Positions 9,462-17,630 of a stretch of DNA of 64,000 bases are shown one piece after another. The notes beneath the pieces were generated by a model. That model had not been told where the DNA came from, made no database searches, and worked only from the letters and a program-made list of their open reading frames with translations. Each line of letters begins with the position of its first letter. The first letter of the stretch is position 1. The position numbers were made by a program, and so were the translations under genes. The DNA lies in assembly GCF_040100845.1 (NCBI RefSeq), contig NZ_JAZHSH010000001.1, positions 3,642,501 to 3,706,500 on the forward strand. The letters run 5' to 3'. The DNA is from Chengkuizengella sp. SCS-71B. Lineage in GTDB: Bacteria > Bacillota > Bacilli > Paenibacillales > KCTC-33759.

Positions 9462-9880
9462 TAATTTTAGATTATATATTTATACAACTATTTTTATATT
9501 TATAATTTTCTGTTAGAATAAGGAAGATGTTAGGGAGAAATGTACATAGAGTAACTGGTTATGCTGTTTTATAGGTAGTATGATAATAAGTAGGTTCTGT
9601 CCAGCTGAAATAATCTGAAGGTAAATGACTACAGGTTAATAATTCATGATGGCGATTCCTAAAGTATGGGAATTCATTTTTGCCCGTGGTGTTTCAATAT
9701 TATTTTGAACAAACTTTAAGAGAATTAAAATTTTTTTAAATGACGAAAACATATTACATTTGATAATCGAAGATAAAAAAGCGTGTAGGATTTTTGAAAC
9801 AGGAATACAATGATGCTAGATTAAAAAGTAGACATAGACATTTATAATGTATTTGCTCGTAAAAAAACGTATAATCGGAG
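9462..9880. other. Intergenic, nothing recognised
   Basis: About 420 AT-rich bases without a convincing ORF, RNA or repeat. Short coding-looking stretches exist on the minus strand around 9620-9720 but contain stops, and no family was recognised. Confidence 0.4.
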
Positions 9881-9887
9881 GATTTAA

Positions 9888-10343
9888 ATGGATATATGGA
9901 TAAATAAAGAATTTTCAATTTCTACTAATAAAGAATATTTAGATATAGATTTAATCCATAATTATTTGAGTCAAGAAGCATATTGGTCTAAAGGTATTTT
10001 GAAGGAAACAGTTATAAAAGCAATTGAAAATACTGCCTTATGTTTTGGTGTATATAAAGGTGTAGCTAATGAAGGAGAATTTGAACAAGTTGGTTTTGCT
10101 AGAGTAATAACAGATTTAGCAACATATGCTTACTTAGGTGATGTGTTTATTGTTCCAAACTATCGGAGCTTAGGATTATCAAAATGGTTAATGGAGATTA
10201 TTATAAACCAAACAGAACTACAAAACATTCGTAGGTTCATGTTAGTTACTAAAGATGCGCATACACTGTATAACAAATTCGGTTTCAAACAAATTAATGA
10301 TCCAAAACTATACATGCAAAAAGTTAAAAATAATACCCTTTAA
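9888..10343 (+). CDS. GNAT-family N-acetyltransferase
   Basis: The 151-residue protein has the GNAT core: beta4 FEQVGFARVITD, then YLGDVFIVPNYRSLGLSKWLM, a variant of the acetyl-CoA pyrophosphate loop (usually Q/RxxGxG/A), and the C-terminal LYNKFGFKQI. It resembles the small stand-alone GNATs (about 140 residues) common in Bacillales. The acceptor cannot be predicted. CGGAGG lies 7-8 bases before the ATG. No neighbour suggests a pathway; the next gene downstream is a broken hydrolase on the other strand. Confidence 0.85.
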   Translation: MDIWINKEFSISTNKEYLDIDLIHNYLSQEAYWSKGILKETVIKAIENTALCFGVYKGVANEGEFEQVGFARVITDLATYAYLGDVFIVPNYRSLGLSKWLMEIIINQTELQNIRRFMLVTKDAHTLYNKFGFKQINDPKLYMQKVKNNTL

Positions 10344-10482
10344 ATTTAGAAATACTTGTTAACAAAATGGAGTGATTACCTAGGATTTACTTGGAATTTT
10401 AGATCGAACTTTATTTTAAAGCTATAAATATTTTTTTACATTGATGGAATTAACTCTGTTTCCTGCTAATGATGAATACCCA

Positions 10483-10975
10483 CTATACTTCTAATTTTTT
10501 ATTTAACCAATCTAGCAAATCCTTCACCATCTCAGGTGAAATAATATGGTTGGTATTTTGATAGATCAAAAAATTAACATCCTCTCTTTTTCTATTTTCA
10601 GTTAGATATAAATAATAATCTTTTTGGCCATTAATAGATACGGTTGTATCAGAATCACCATGCATTAGTAAAACTGGGGCAAAACAGTTTTCAAACTGTA
10701 TTGGATCATATCTTTTTGCCGACAAGGATGATTTCGTGTTCAGGAATTCCTATCACTTGAATAAACTTATCCCACTCTTTAATCGTTGCTATAATAGTTT
10801 TCCAAAAGTAGCTTGTATTATTTCAAACCCTCATTTGCCAACTCTTCTGCAAGATCCATATTACTTTCAACTGTACTTCCCCATCCATGATAAAAAATAA
10901 TTGTATTCTTTTTTTTCTTAGATGAACGGCTTCTATCATGTAATACTTTAACTCTTTATTTATAATCTTTTTCAT
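10483..10975 (-). pseudogene. Decayed alpha/beta hydrolase
   Basis: From the ATG at 10975 (GGAGAGAG just upstream) the frame starts MKKIINKELKYYMIEAVHLR. After a frameshift it resumes as TIIFYHGWGSTVESNMDLAE, the oxyanion-hole strand of dienelactone/prolyl-oligopeptidase-type hydrolases, and stops. The segment that should carry the nucleophile GxSxG is missing or scrambled. The C-terminal 80 residues (10725-10483) are intact, with VLLMHGDSDTTVS (catalytic Asp) and TNHIISPEM (catalytic His). It is a pseudogene with at least one frameshift and an internal deletion; the residual ORF at the 3' end should not be annotated as a protein. Confidence 0.8.
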
Positions 10976-11084
10976 GTTATTATCTCTCTCCATATGTATG
11001 TGAAATTATTAGAATAAATCTTTATTTTCTTTCTATATGATCATTGATATAATGATTGAATATAATTTAAAAGGAGAAAATAGA

Positions 11085-11123
11085 ATGATTGAAATTGAAT
11101 TTCTAAATCCGTTTGATCATTAA
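11085..11123 (+). CDS. 12-residue leader peptide upstream of the MFS exporter
   Basis: ATG at 11085 with AAAAGGAG 8 bases upstream opens a short frame, MIEIEFLNPFDH, ending at TAA 11121-11123. It precedes a hairpin that buries the ribosome-binding site of the exporter gene. This layout (short well-translated ORF, then SD-sequestering stem) is that of translational attenuators of antibiotic-resistance genes. It could also be the N-terminal stump of a lost gene. Confidence 0.55.
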   Translation: MIEIEFLNPFDH

Positions 11124-11141
11124 CGCTATTATACCAGAGGT

Positions 11142-11185
11142 CCTCCATGATTAAAGTGTTACTTCACACCTTAATTTATAGGAGG
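11142..11185 (+). promoter_or_regulatory. Hairpin sequestering the SD of the MFS exporter
   Basis: CCTCC (11142-11146) is complementary to the SD GGAGG (11181-11185); nested inside, ATTAA-GTGT pairs with ACAC-TTAAT. Formation would hide the only SD of the TTG-started exporter. The stem has an internal bulge. Confidence 0.6.
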
Positions 11186-11193
11186 AATTACAA

Positions 11194-12414
11194 TTGAATA
11201 AACAACTAACCATCTTATTGATTGGAAGAATCATTACTAATTTCGCAGATAGTTTTTATATGATTGCCACTATATGGTATGTAAAAAACTTTACAGATTC
11301 CACCTTGTTAGTAGGAATTACAAGTGCCATTGGTATTTTACCAGTTACATTGCAATTTTTATATGGACCAATCATTGATAGATTTTCAAAACAAAGAATA
11401 TTATATTTTTCAGTAATTGGACAAGCTCTATTGGTTGGTATGATTTCAATTTTATATTTTTTTGATGCAATATGGATACCACTGTTGCTCTTCCTCATGT
11501 ATGTAGCACTTTCCTTTTCTGAGATAACTTATCCTACAGAAAGTGCTTTAATAGAACGTTTAACTAAACGTGAAAATTTAACGAAAGTAAATTCTATTTT
11601 TGCTTTCTCATATCAATCGTTAGATTTGATTTGTAATGCTATATCAGGGCTCCTAATCACTTTTATTGGACTTGGTTTTATTTATCTTTCCAATAGTATG
11701 ATGCTTTTTTTAACTGGGCTTATATTTCTCTTTTATTTAAAGGTACCTCGATCAGATAAAGAATCTGAACCTGTATCCAGCGGTTTTTTCGAACAGTATA
11801 AAAAAGATTTCATTGAAGGATATCGGATCGTACGTAAACAAAAAATACTTCTAAATATCCTTTTTGGGATTATTGGCATTAATTTTATGGCAACTATGGG
11901 CATTGCCATGTTACCCATCATATCTAACAATGCTGCTGAATATGGATTTTGGTTAACAGCAATGTCAGCCGGTACTTTAATTGGGACTTCATTATCTAGC
12001 AAGCTTGAAAATATACCTTTAAACAGATTAATCCCAATGATTTCTTTATTATCTGGAGCTTCTTGGATATTTTCTACCATCTTCAATGAACAGTTCCTTA
12101 TTTCTTATGTTTTGTTCGGTTTAGCCTGGGCAGGTATAGGTGTGTTAAGTGTTTTTATTTATACACTTATTCAAGTTAACTTACCTAAAGATTACATCGG
12201 TTCTGGGTTTGCTTTCTTAACGTCCTTATTAGGATCACTAAGTCCAATTGGATACTTACTAGGAGGAGTACTAGGAGAACTAACTTCAGAGTATGCTATA
12301 TTATTGATTGCTGGTACAGGTTATTTACTTTTTACCGTGTACTTCTTATCCAATCCATTGCTTAATAAAATTAATCATGGTCTACTTGTTCAACTTGAAA
12401 AGTCTAATTCCTGA
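11194..12414 (+). CDS. MFS efflux transporter (macrolide-efflux-like)
   Basis: This 406-residue protein has about 12 hydrophobic helices and the MFS loop GPIIDRFSKQRILYFS between helices 2 and 3 (the D-R/K-x-x-R/K element). The N-terminus (GRIITNFADSFYMIATIWYV) resembles the MefA/enterobactin-exporter-type branch (MFS_3/TMEM175-like drug exporters). It probably expels a small hydrophobic drug by proton antiport. The start is TTG at 11194, 8 bases after GGAGG; no in-frame ATG has a better site. A leader peptide and SD-masking hairpin precede it, which implies inducible translation. A terminator follows. Confidence 0.85.
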   Translation: MNKQLTILLIGRIITNFADSFYMIATIWYVKNFTDSTLLVGITSAIGILPVTLQFLYGPIIDRFSKQRILYFSVIGQALLVGMISILYFFDAIWIPLLLFLMYVALSFSEITYPTESALIERLTKRENLTKVNSIFAFSYQSLDLICNAISGLLITFIGLGFIYLSNSMMLFLTGLIFLFYLKVPRSDKESEPVSSGFFEQYKKDFIEGYRIVRKQKILLNILFGIIGINFMATMGIAMLPIISNNAAEYGFWLTAMSAGTLIGTSLSSKLENIPLNRLIPMISLLSGASWIFSTIFNEQFLISYVLFGLAWAGIGVLSVFIYTLIQVNLPKDYIGSGFAFLTSLLGSLSPIGYLLGGVLGELTSEYAILLIAGTGYLLFTVYFLSNPLLNKINHGLLVQLEKSNS

Positions 12415-12423
12415 ATGAATATA

Positions 12424-12455
12424 TCCGTTAGATTAAATTCTAACGGATTTTGTTT
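12424..12455 (+). terminator. Terminator of the MFS exporter gene
   Basis: TCCGTTAGA (12424-12432) pairs with TCTAACGGA (12439-12447), then TTTTGTTT. Confidence 0.8.
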
Positions 12456-12461
12456 ATATAA

Positions 12462-12803
12462 TTAGAATATTTTAGCATATATACAAGTATCCCTTAATCC
12501 ATTTCCATCAGCTGATAACCCTTCATTTTTTAGAGTGCCTTCTAATATATATCCTAGTTTCTCTGGAATAGCACGACTCTTTAAATTTCTCGAATCACAG
12601 CAAATTTCTATTCTCTTTGCTTTTAAATCTTGGGATGCAAACTCTGTGATTCTTTGCACAGCTTCAGTCATATATCCTTTTCCACTATAACGGGTATCTA
12701 TCCAATAACCTATTTCAAAGCTTGGTATGGACCAATTTATTCTATGCAATCCTGAGGAGGCAACAAATTGACCAGTAATGGATTCATTAATTAATCCCTT
12801 CTT
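12462..12803 (-). pseudogene. 5'-truncated RimJ/RimL-type GNAT acetyltransferase
   Basis: The frame encodes the C-terminal two-thirds of a ribosomal-protein-type acetyltransferase: GLHRINWSIPSFEIGYWID, GKGYMTEAVQRITEFA (acetyl-CoA loop), RIEICCDSRNLKSRAIPEKL, GYILEGTLKNEG. Upstream the same frame continues through ITGQFVASSG to a stop at 12804-12806 with no good start, and about 60 N-terminal residues (the substrate-side strands) are absent. An internal ATG could give 95 residues, but the fold would be incomplete. I treat it as a truncated gene. Confidence 0.75.
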
Positions 12804-12892
12804 TCACATCAATAACTAGAATTGTATCTTAGTTTAACAAAAGTTTTTATTGTGTAAAGTAAAAAATAAATCCTCAAAAAATAATTGACTAA

Positions 12893-12934
12893 ATTTAACA
12901 TAAATGATAGATTTAACATAAATGATAGATTTAA
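12893..12934 (+). repeat. Short tandem repeat upstream of the lipase
   Basis: The 18-bp unit ATTTAACATAAATGATAG occurs twice in tandem (12893-12910, 12911-12928), followed by a six-base partial third copy. It lies about 30 bases before the lipase start, overlapping its likely promoter region. Confidence 0.8.
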
Positions 12935-12960
12935 GAAAATAAAATGATAGAGGTGTGTCT

Positions 12961-14328
12961 ATGAAATTTTCTAAGACGTTTTATTTAGGTTTGATTATGA
13001 TCATTTGTTTTGTAAGCCCTTTCAATTTTTTTGTAGGCCCTTACAATGTATCTGCACAAGAAAGTCTATCATTATATAATAGTAACTCAAATAAAAATTT
13101 AAATTTGATGGATCAATTAAGTGATCAATCTCCATTATCTCAAAATCTACTTGCTGAAAATTCCAGTGTTGAACGTGGAAATCATTATCCTATAGTATTA
13201 GTGCATGGATTAGTAGGTTGGGGACGTGACGAGTTTTTAGGTTTTCGATATTGGGGTGGTCTTGTTGATATTGAAAAAGATTTGAAAAACTATGGTTACG
13301 AAACTTATACTGCTGCTGTTGGACCGTTTTCTAGCAACTGGGATAGAGCATGTGAATTGTATGCTCAAATAAAAGGAGGTACCGTTGATTACGGTGAGGC
13401 TCATTCTATTGAACATGGTCATGAAAGATTCGGAAATACATATTCAGGTTTTCTACCAGAATGGGGAGAAATCAATTCTGATACAGGTAAACAAAACAAA
13501 GTTCATTTAGTAGGACATAGTTTAGGTGGACAAACCATTCGTGTGTTAACTCATCTTCTGGAACAGGGAGACGAGCAAGAGCAAGAGTCAACCGATCCTA
13601 ACCAATTATCTCCACTATTTAATAACGAACAAACTTCCTGGGTAAGTAGCGTATTAACGATCTCTTCTCCTCATGACGGAACAACAACTACAAGATTTAT
13701 TGATGGATTTTTTCCAATGACAAAAGATTTCATTGCCTTAGCTGCTAGTCTATCAGGAAAAAAAGACAATATTTTTTATGATTTTAAGCTCGATCAATGG
13801 GGATTAAAGAGAGCTCCCGGAGAATCTTGGGAAAGTTATGCTGAACGAGTGTACAACAGCTCCATTTGGGAGGATACAAAAGATACTGCGGAATGGGATG
13901 TTAGTCCAGAGGGTGCAAGTGAATTAAATAGCTGGGTTTTAGCTCATCCTGATACGTATTATTTTTCAGTATCGTCTGAGCAGACTTATCCTTCAATTTG
14001 GACAGGATACCATAAACCTGAATTATTTATGAATCCAATATTTTATTTAACTGGTGGTTTTCTTGGAAAATATACAGAAAGTGGAGAAATTGATATTGAT
14101 AGTGACTGGTGGGAGAATGACGGTGTTGTTAATACAAATTCCATGGATGGTCCTACGTTAGATTCCTCAGACGGAATTATAAACTATAATGGGGTACCTG
14201 AAAAAGGTATATGGAATTATTTAGGAGAATTCACTTCAGCAGACCATATAGATGTTATTGGAATTGGTTTTTATGAAGTTCGTGATTGGTATCGTTATAT
14301 AGCAGACTTACTTGGTTCTTTAAAATAG
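12961..14328 (+). CDS. Secreted triacylglycerol lipase, family I.5 (thermoalkalophilic/staphylococcal type)
   Basis: The protein (455 residues from ATG 12961) has a signal peptide (cleavage near VSAQES), a roughly 40-residue spacer, then the lipase domain. Features of family I.5: YPIVLVHGLVGWGRDEFLGF (oxyanion hole), NWDRACELYAQIKGGTVDYG and HGHERFG (zinc-site Asp/His positions), nucleophile motif VGHSLGGQ (Ser about 187), FKLDQWGLKR, ENDGVVNT (catalytic Asp) and SADHIDVIG (catalytic His). All triad residues are present, so it should hydrolyse long-chain triglycerides outside the cell. A GTG six bases earlier (12955) is possible, but AGAGGTG fits the ATG. Followed by a terminator. Confidence 0.93.
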   Translation: MKFSKTFYLGLIMIICFVSPFNFFVGPYNVSAQESLSLYNSNSNKNLNLMDQLSDQSPLSQNLLAENSSVERGNHYPIVLVHGLVGWGRDEFLGFRYWGGLVDIEKDLKNYGYETYTAAVGPFSSNWDRACELYAQIKGGTVDYGEAHSIEHGHERFGNTYSGFLPEWGEINSDTGKQNKVHLVGHSLGGQTIRVLTHLLEQGDEQEQESTDPNQLSPLFNNEQTSWVSSVLTISSPHDGTTTTRFIDGFFPMTKDFIALAASLSGKKDNIFYDFKLDQWGLKRAPGESWESYAERVYNSSIWEDTKDTAEWDVSPEGASELNSWVLAHPDTYYFSVSSEQTYPSIWTGYHKPELFMNPIFYLTGGFLGKYTESGEIDIDSDWWENDGVVNTNSMDGPTLDSSDGIINYNGVPEKGIWNYLGEFTSADHIDVIGIGFYEVRDWYRYIADLLGSLK

Positions 14329-14400
14329 CAATTTAGAAATATTGTTAGATAACATATGTGATAAAAAAATGAAAAATGTTGATAAATTTAGTGATAAACG

Positions 14401-14450
14401 CACAAAAGTACAAAAGAGGAAAATATCCTTTTGTACTTTTGTATTTTCTT
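14401..14450 (+). terminator. Terminator of the lipase gene
   Basis: ACAAAAGTACAAAAG pairs with CTTTTGTACTTTTGT (14402-14442), followed by ATTTTCTTTT. It may also serve the broken hisS copy converging from the right. Confidence 0.75.
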
Positions 14451-14869
14451 TTACAACTTATTGTATACAAAAGATTGCCTATTCTCTTCTCCAGTAATCA
14501 TATCTTTAATAATAAATTCATTATTTCTCACTTCATCTTCACCAATGATGATGACATTATGAACTTTTCCTTTATTAGCTTTATCTAGAGCTTTACCAAT
14601 TTTTTTGTTCCCCATTTCAAACTCCACTTTAAATCCCTGTTTTCTTAAACTTGTTGCCACCAATAGTGACTCTTTTTGAGTATTGATCGGTATCACATAT
14701 ATTTTGAAGCAAGTAACTCTGTATAATTGATAATGGGGGTTTCTATGGGTTTGCAACCATACTGAATGAACACATCTTCTAATGTCCTTCTGATATTCCT
14801 TCTAATCACTTGTGCTTCTGGTAAAAAATCTTGTGTTCCTTTAACATTTTGATAATTCATTTTTTTCAT
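14451..14869 (-). pseudogene. hisS: Internally deleted histidyl-tRNA synthetase copy
   Basis: From the ATG at 14869 (AGGACAG upstream) the frame gives MKKMNYQNVKGTQDFLPEAQ and the start of the class II catalytic domain (RRTLEDVFIQYGCKPIETP, then ELLASKY), then hits a stop. In another frame it resumes as VIPINTQKESLLVATSLRKQ and GNKKIGKALDKANK to the end, which is the C-terminal anticodon-binding domain of HisRS. The roughly 300 residues between (motifs 2 and 3, histidine pocket) are gone. It cannot encode an enzyme, so a functional hisS must be elsewhere. The upstream leader still has a terminator of T-box type. Confidence 0.85.
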
Positions 14870-14893
14870 TTTGCTGTCCTCCGTTTTTTTGAT

Positions 14894-14942
14894 ATAAAAA
14901 AACCGCTTTAGATTAAAGTAGAATTTTAATCCATGCGGTTTA
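14894..14942 (-). terminator. Leader terminator upstream of the hisS remnant (possible T-box relic)
   Basis: On the minus strand AAACCGC pairs with GCGGTTT around an inner GATTAAA/TTTAATC stem, then seven T. The ACCGC in the 5' arm is where the T-box core ends in tRNA-synthetase leaders. The diagnostic TGGN is not intact. Confidence 0.55.
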
Positions 14943-15190
14943 ATGAGAAATAGCTTTCCTATTTGCGATTATTTTAAAATCGAATAGCAAAGCTAGTTTA
15001 TATGATGATGTAGTTGTGAAAGAAAATTAAGCTGTTTATTCATTAGCAAAATACTCACCTCAAATTTTCATCTAATATATCACAACTAAATTTAAGTTTC
15101 AATTTATTTTCAACACATTTTATTTAGGTATTAATCTGAATATGTTCTAACTTTATTTTTTTCTTTATAGTTTATAATTAGTGGTAAACA
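14943..15190. other. Leader region of the hisS remnant
   Basis: It contains a long imperfect hairpin (about 14951-14995, AGCTTT...AAAGCT arms with inner CTATT/AATAG) on the minus strand and otherwise AT-rich sequence including the promoter area of the small membrane protein at 15221. Nothing else recognised. Confidence 0.4.
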
Positions 15191-15220
15191 CAAAAATTTA
15201 AAAAACTATAGGAGGATAAT

Positions 15221-15418
15221 ATGAAAATGATTGATCTGATTTTCCCTTTAATTTTTCTATTTGGTATTATTGTTTTAACATACAGGGCATTTAATCCACT
15301 CCCTAAATCAAATGAGAAAGATATAGAAAAGGAGCAAGGTCTGCTATTTGTTCAAATTTCCATACTATTTCTTTTATTCATAGTGACACTTTTACATTTC
15401 ATTGCATCAATATCATGA
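15221..15418 (+). CDS. Small membrane protein, unknown function
   Basis: This 65-residue protein has two hydrophobic helices (about 5-22, FPLIFLFGIIVLTYRAF, and 44-63, LFVQISILFLLFIVTLLHF) joined by a charged loop rich in Lys/Glu. AGGAGG precedes the ATG by 7 bases, and a TATAAT-like box lies about 50 bases upstream, so it looks translated. No family recognised. It stands alone between the hisS remnant and an alpha/beta hydrolase gene. Confidence 0.6.
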   Translation: MKMIDLIFPLIFLFGIIVLTYRAFNPLPKSNEKDIEKEQGLLFVQISILFLLFIVTLLHFIASIS

Positions 15419-15587
15419 ACTCAAATAATATCAAACATCACCGCCTATCTTTAAAAATGAGGTTTCCCCAACTAATGTATTATCTCTATAATTTCACTAT
15501 CTTCTATTTGAAGGTCATATACTGAAAATTTGAAAATTTGAAGGGTTCCTCTCTTTTCAATCAATAAACAGAATTGGAGTTAAATAA

Positions 15588-16436
15588 ATGGAAACATGGA
15601 ATAAAAAACTAGTAAACACCTCTCGAGGAATATTTGAGATCTTTGAAAAAGGAAACGGAGAGCCGCTTTGTATCACTCATTTATACTCAGAATTTAATGA
15701 AACAGGTGATTATTTTGCCAATACGTTTACAGAAACAAACAGAGTGATTTTAGTAAATTTAAGAGAAGCAGGAGACTCAGAAAAATCTAAACATGCGCAT
15801 GAATTAAGCATGTTAGAAACTGTATTTGACTTAGAGGCTATTAGAAAGTGTTTAAATATAAAGAAATGGGGCTTTGCAGGTCATTCAACAGGAGGTATTC
15901 TTGCTTTAGTTTATGGAATTTATTTTTCTACCAGCCTCAAATATCTTGTCACTGTTGGAGCAGCAGCAAGGGATTATATGACTTTTTCAAAGGATTGTAT
16001 TTATCATGCTGAACATCCTCAATTTCATAAAATGCAAGGGTTGATTGAATCATTAAAGAAACCCAATCTTACACCAGAAGCTAGAAAGGAAATTTCAAAA
16101 GAAAGAACAAAATTATCTCTAGTTAAACCTGAAAAATATGAAGAATATTTCAATAAAAATATAAATAAAAAAATGTCTAGAGTTCGTATGGACTATTTTG
16201 CGAGAGAAATGCAATTATTGGATGTAACTAAGAAAATTAAGCTTATCACCGTTTCAACATTAATTATGTGTGGGAAATATGATGTACAATGTCCGATAGA
16301 ATATTCTATTGAAATGAATCAATTGATATCAGATTCAAAGCTAATTATATTTGAACATAGTAATCACTATCCGTTTTTAGAAGAGAAGGAATTGTTTTTA
16401 AAGGAAATAAACCACTTTATTGGATACGTAATTTAA
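15588..16436 (+). CDS. Alpha/beta hydrolase (proline-iminopeptidase-like fold)
   Basis: The 282-residue protein has the strand VILVNLREAGDSEKS (HGxG-equivalent region), nucleophile elbow GFAGHSTGGILALVYG (Ser about 100), TLIMCGKYDVQCP (catalytic Asp) and EHSNHYPFLEE (catalytic His). The cap between 120 and 210 is lysine-rich and helical. No signal peptide. It may be an esterase or aminopeptidase; substrate unknown. GGAG lies 9 bases upstream of the ATG, and a strong terminator follows. Confidence 0.83.
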   Translation: METWNKKLVNTSRGIFEIFEKGNGEPLCITHLYSEFNETGDYFANTFTETNRVILVNLREAGDSEKSKHAHELSMLETVFDLEAIRKCLNIKKWGFAGHSTGGILALVYGIYFSTSLKYLVTVGAAARDYMTFSKDCIYHAEHPQFHKMQGLIESLKKPNLTPEARKEISKERTKLSLVKPEKYEEYFNKNINKKMSRVRMDYFAREMQLLDVTKKIKLITVSTLIMCGKYDVQCPIEYSIEMNQLISDSKLIIFEHSNHYPFLEEKELFLKEINHFIGYVI

Positions 16437-16437
16437 C

Positions 16438-16476
16438 ACAGCCATCGGAAATTTAATTCTGATGGCTGTTTCTTTT
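16438..16476 (+). terminator. Terminator of the alpha/beta hydrolase gene
   Basis: ACAGCCATCGGAA (16438-16450) pairs with TTCTGATGGCTGT (16457-16469), then TTCTTTT. Confidence 0.85.
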
Positions 16477-16638
16477 ATCTTAAAGGATAGACAACTTCAA
16501 TTCATTCTTCATTTTTCTTAGCATTTGATACATTAGTAATGATTAGTAAATATGATTACCTGTTGTTGTTTGTCTCCTATTAGTCTATCAAGTTGTTGAG
16601 AATTAAATGGGATAAGATCAGTTTTAATAGGGAACTTA

Positions 16639-16869
16639 CTAAAATATTTTTTTAATCACTTTAATAAATACACTTGTAGATATAACAGAAATCGGGATCA
16701 AAAGCAGAATGAGCAGTGGGAGCAACCACGGCGTTGTAGAATTAATAGATACATAATTTTCAAAATAGGGTATAAAAGAATTAAGAATCTGTCGTAAAAT
16801 ATTCCAATAAAGCGCTAAAAAATTAGCAGTGATCAAATAAAACAATAATATTCTAAAAATCCTTACCAC
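16639..16869 (-). CDS. Small membrane protein, unknown function
   Basis: This 76-residue protein has two hydrophobic segments (about 5-25, ILLFYLITANFLALYW, and 47-70, WLLPLLILLLIPISVISTSVF). The start is GTG at 16869, with AAGGAGATG just upstream. The start overlaps the end of an upstream coding-looking stretch (stop 16863-16865), so translation may be coupled. No family recognised. Confidence 0.5.
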   Translation of the reverse strand: MVRIFRILLFYLITANFLALYWNILRQILNSFIPYFENYVSINSTTPWLLPLLILLLIPISVISTSVFIKVIKKIF

Positions 16870-17003
16870 TTAAACATCTCCTTCGAAAAATCTGTTTCAA
16901 AATAAGCTATGATGCGATCTTCTGATTCTTTTTCTAAAGGCAACAATCTACCAAATACTGCTCCATAAACTACTGGATTCCAATCTACTTCGTTAAGAAC
17001 AGT
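16863..17003 (-). pseudogene. Coding-looking C-terminal remnant
   Basis: Between the NUDIX gene and the membrane protein, one minus-strand frame reads VLNEVDWNPVVYGAVFGRLL and on to YFETDFSKEMFKW, ending at 16863. It has protein-like composition but no ATG/GTG/TTG start before the upstream stop inside the NUDIX gene. It is probably the tail of a gene whose 5' part is lost or frameshifted. Family unknown. Confidence 0.35.
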
Positions 17004-17010
17004 AAAACTA

Positions 17011-17496
17011 TTACGTATTCACTGTCCACTCTTCATAATGTTGTACATTAATATCTAGCTTTTTATTGCTTAACCATTCAAAGGCCTTCAAAACCAATGG
17101 AGAAGCATTTTTCACTGAAACCTCTTCTTTTCTTATCCATTGTGCACCTAGTGAATCCTGTCCTTCAAATAGAATTGGCTTGCTTAATATGTTATCCATG
17201 TTTTCAACTTCATAAAAAACAGTGATATGATGTACATGATTGAACTCTTTCCATACCCAGGGCAATACAAAGTCACACGTTCCTATATTTTGTTTGATAT
17301 CAATAGAAAGTCCAGTTTCCTCTAAAAACTCTCTTTTCATAGCTGATACTAAACTTTCCCCCTCTTCTAAACTTCCTCCTGGAAGATCGAAACGATTAGT
17401 ATAAGGACCACCAATTTTATTGATGACCAACAGCTTGTCCTCTTTAACACATATGCCATAAACACCAAAAGCACGATGGAATTTTTTTGTATTCAT
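17011..17496 (-). CDS. NUDIX hydrolase
   Basis: The 161-residue protein contains a complete Nudix box at about 40-62: GGSLEEGESL, seven residues, REFLEETGL (GX5EX7REUXEEXGU). The N-terminus HRAFGVYGICVKEDKLLVI is the first strand of the fold; the insertion NHVHHITVFYEVE is typical of the MutT/DUF4916-like group. It should hydrolyse a nucleoside-diphosphate-linked compound. It lies 135 bases downstream of a second NUDIX gene on the same strand, possibly co-transcribed. Confidence 0.85.
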   Translation of the reverse strand: MNTKKFHRAFGVYGICVKEDKLLVINKIGGPYTNRFDLPGGSLEEGESLVSAMKREFLEETGLSIDIKQNIGTCDFVLPWVWKEFNHVHHITVFYEVENMDNILSKPILFEGQDSLGAQWIRKEEVSVKNASPLVLKAFEWLSNKKLDINVQHYEEWTVNT

Positions 17497-17630
17497 TATT
17501 CATCCCCAATGAACTATATATAGTTTACAAACCACTAAAAGATTTCACAATCTAATATACATTGTAAGTAATCATCTATCATTATTTTGTTTTTTAATAT
17601 AATAGTCTCTTTTTTATCTTGCTACAACAC

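Noticed and set aside
9620..9720. Possible broken gene on the minus strand
   Set aside because: Short coding-like pieces only, with stops and no recognised family.
11744..12086. Minus-strand ORF of 117 codons
   Set aside because: Antisense shadow of the MFS gene with no SD or recognisable domain.
14870..15080. Intact histidine T-box riboswitch
   Set aside because: The TGGNACCGCG core and a clear specifier loop cannot be found; only a relic is supported.
16533..16640. Minus-strand frame reading NSQQLDRLIGDKQQQ
   Set aside because: About 35 codons, no start, no family; may be a remnant but cannot be supported.
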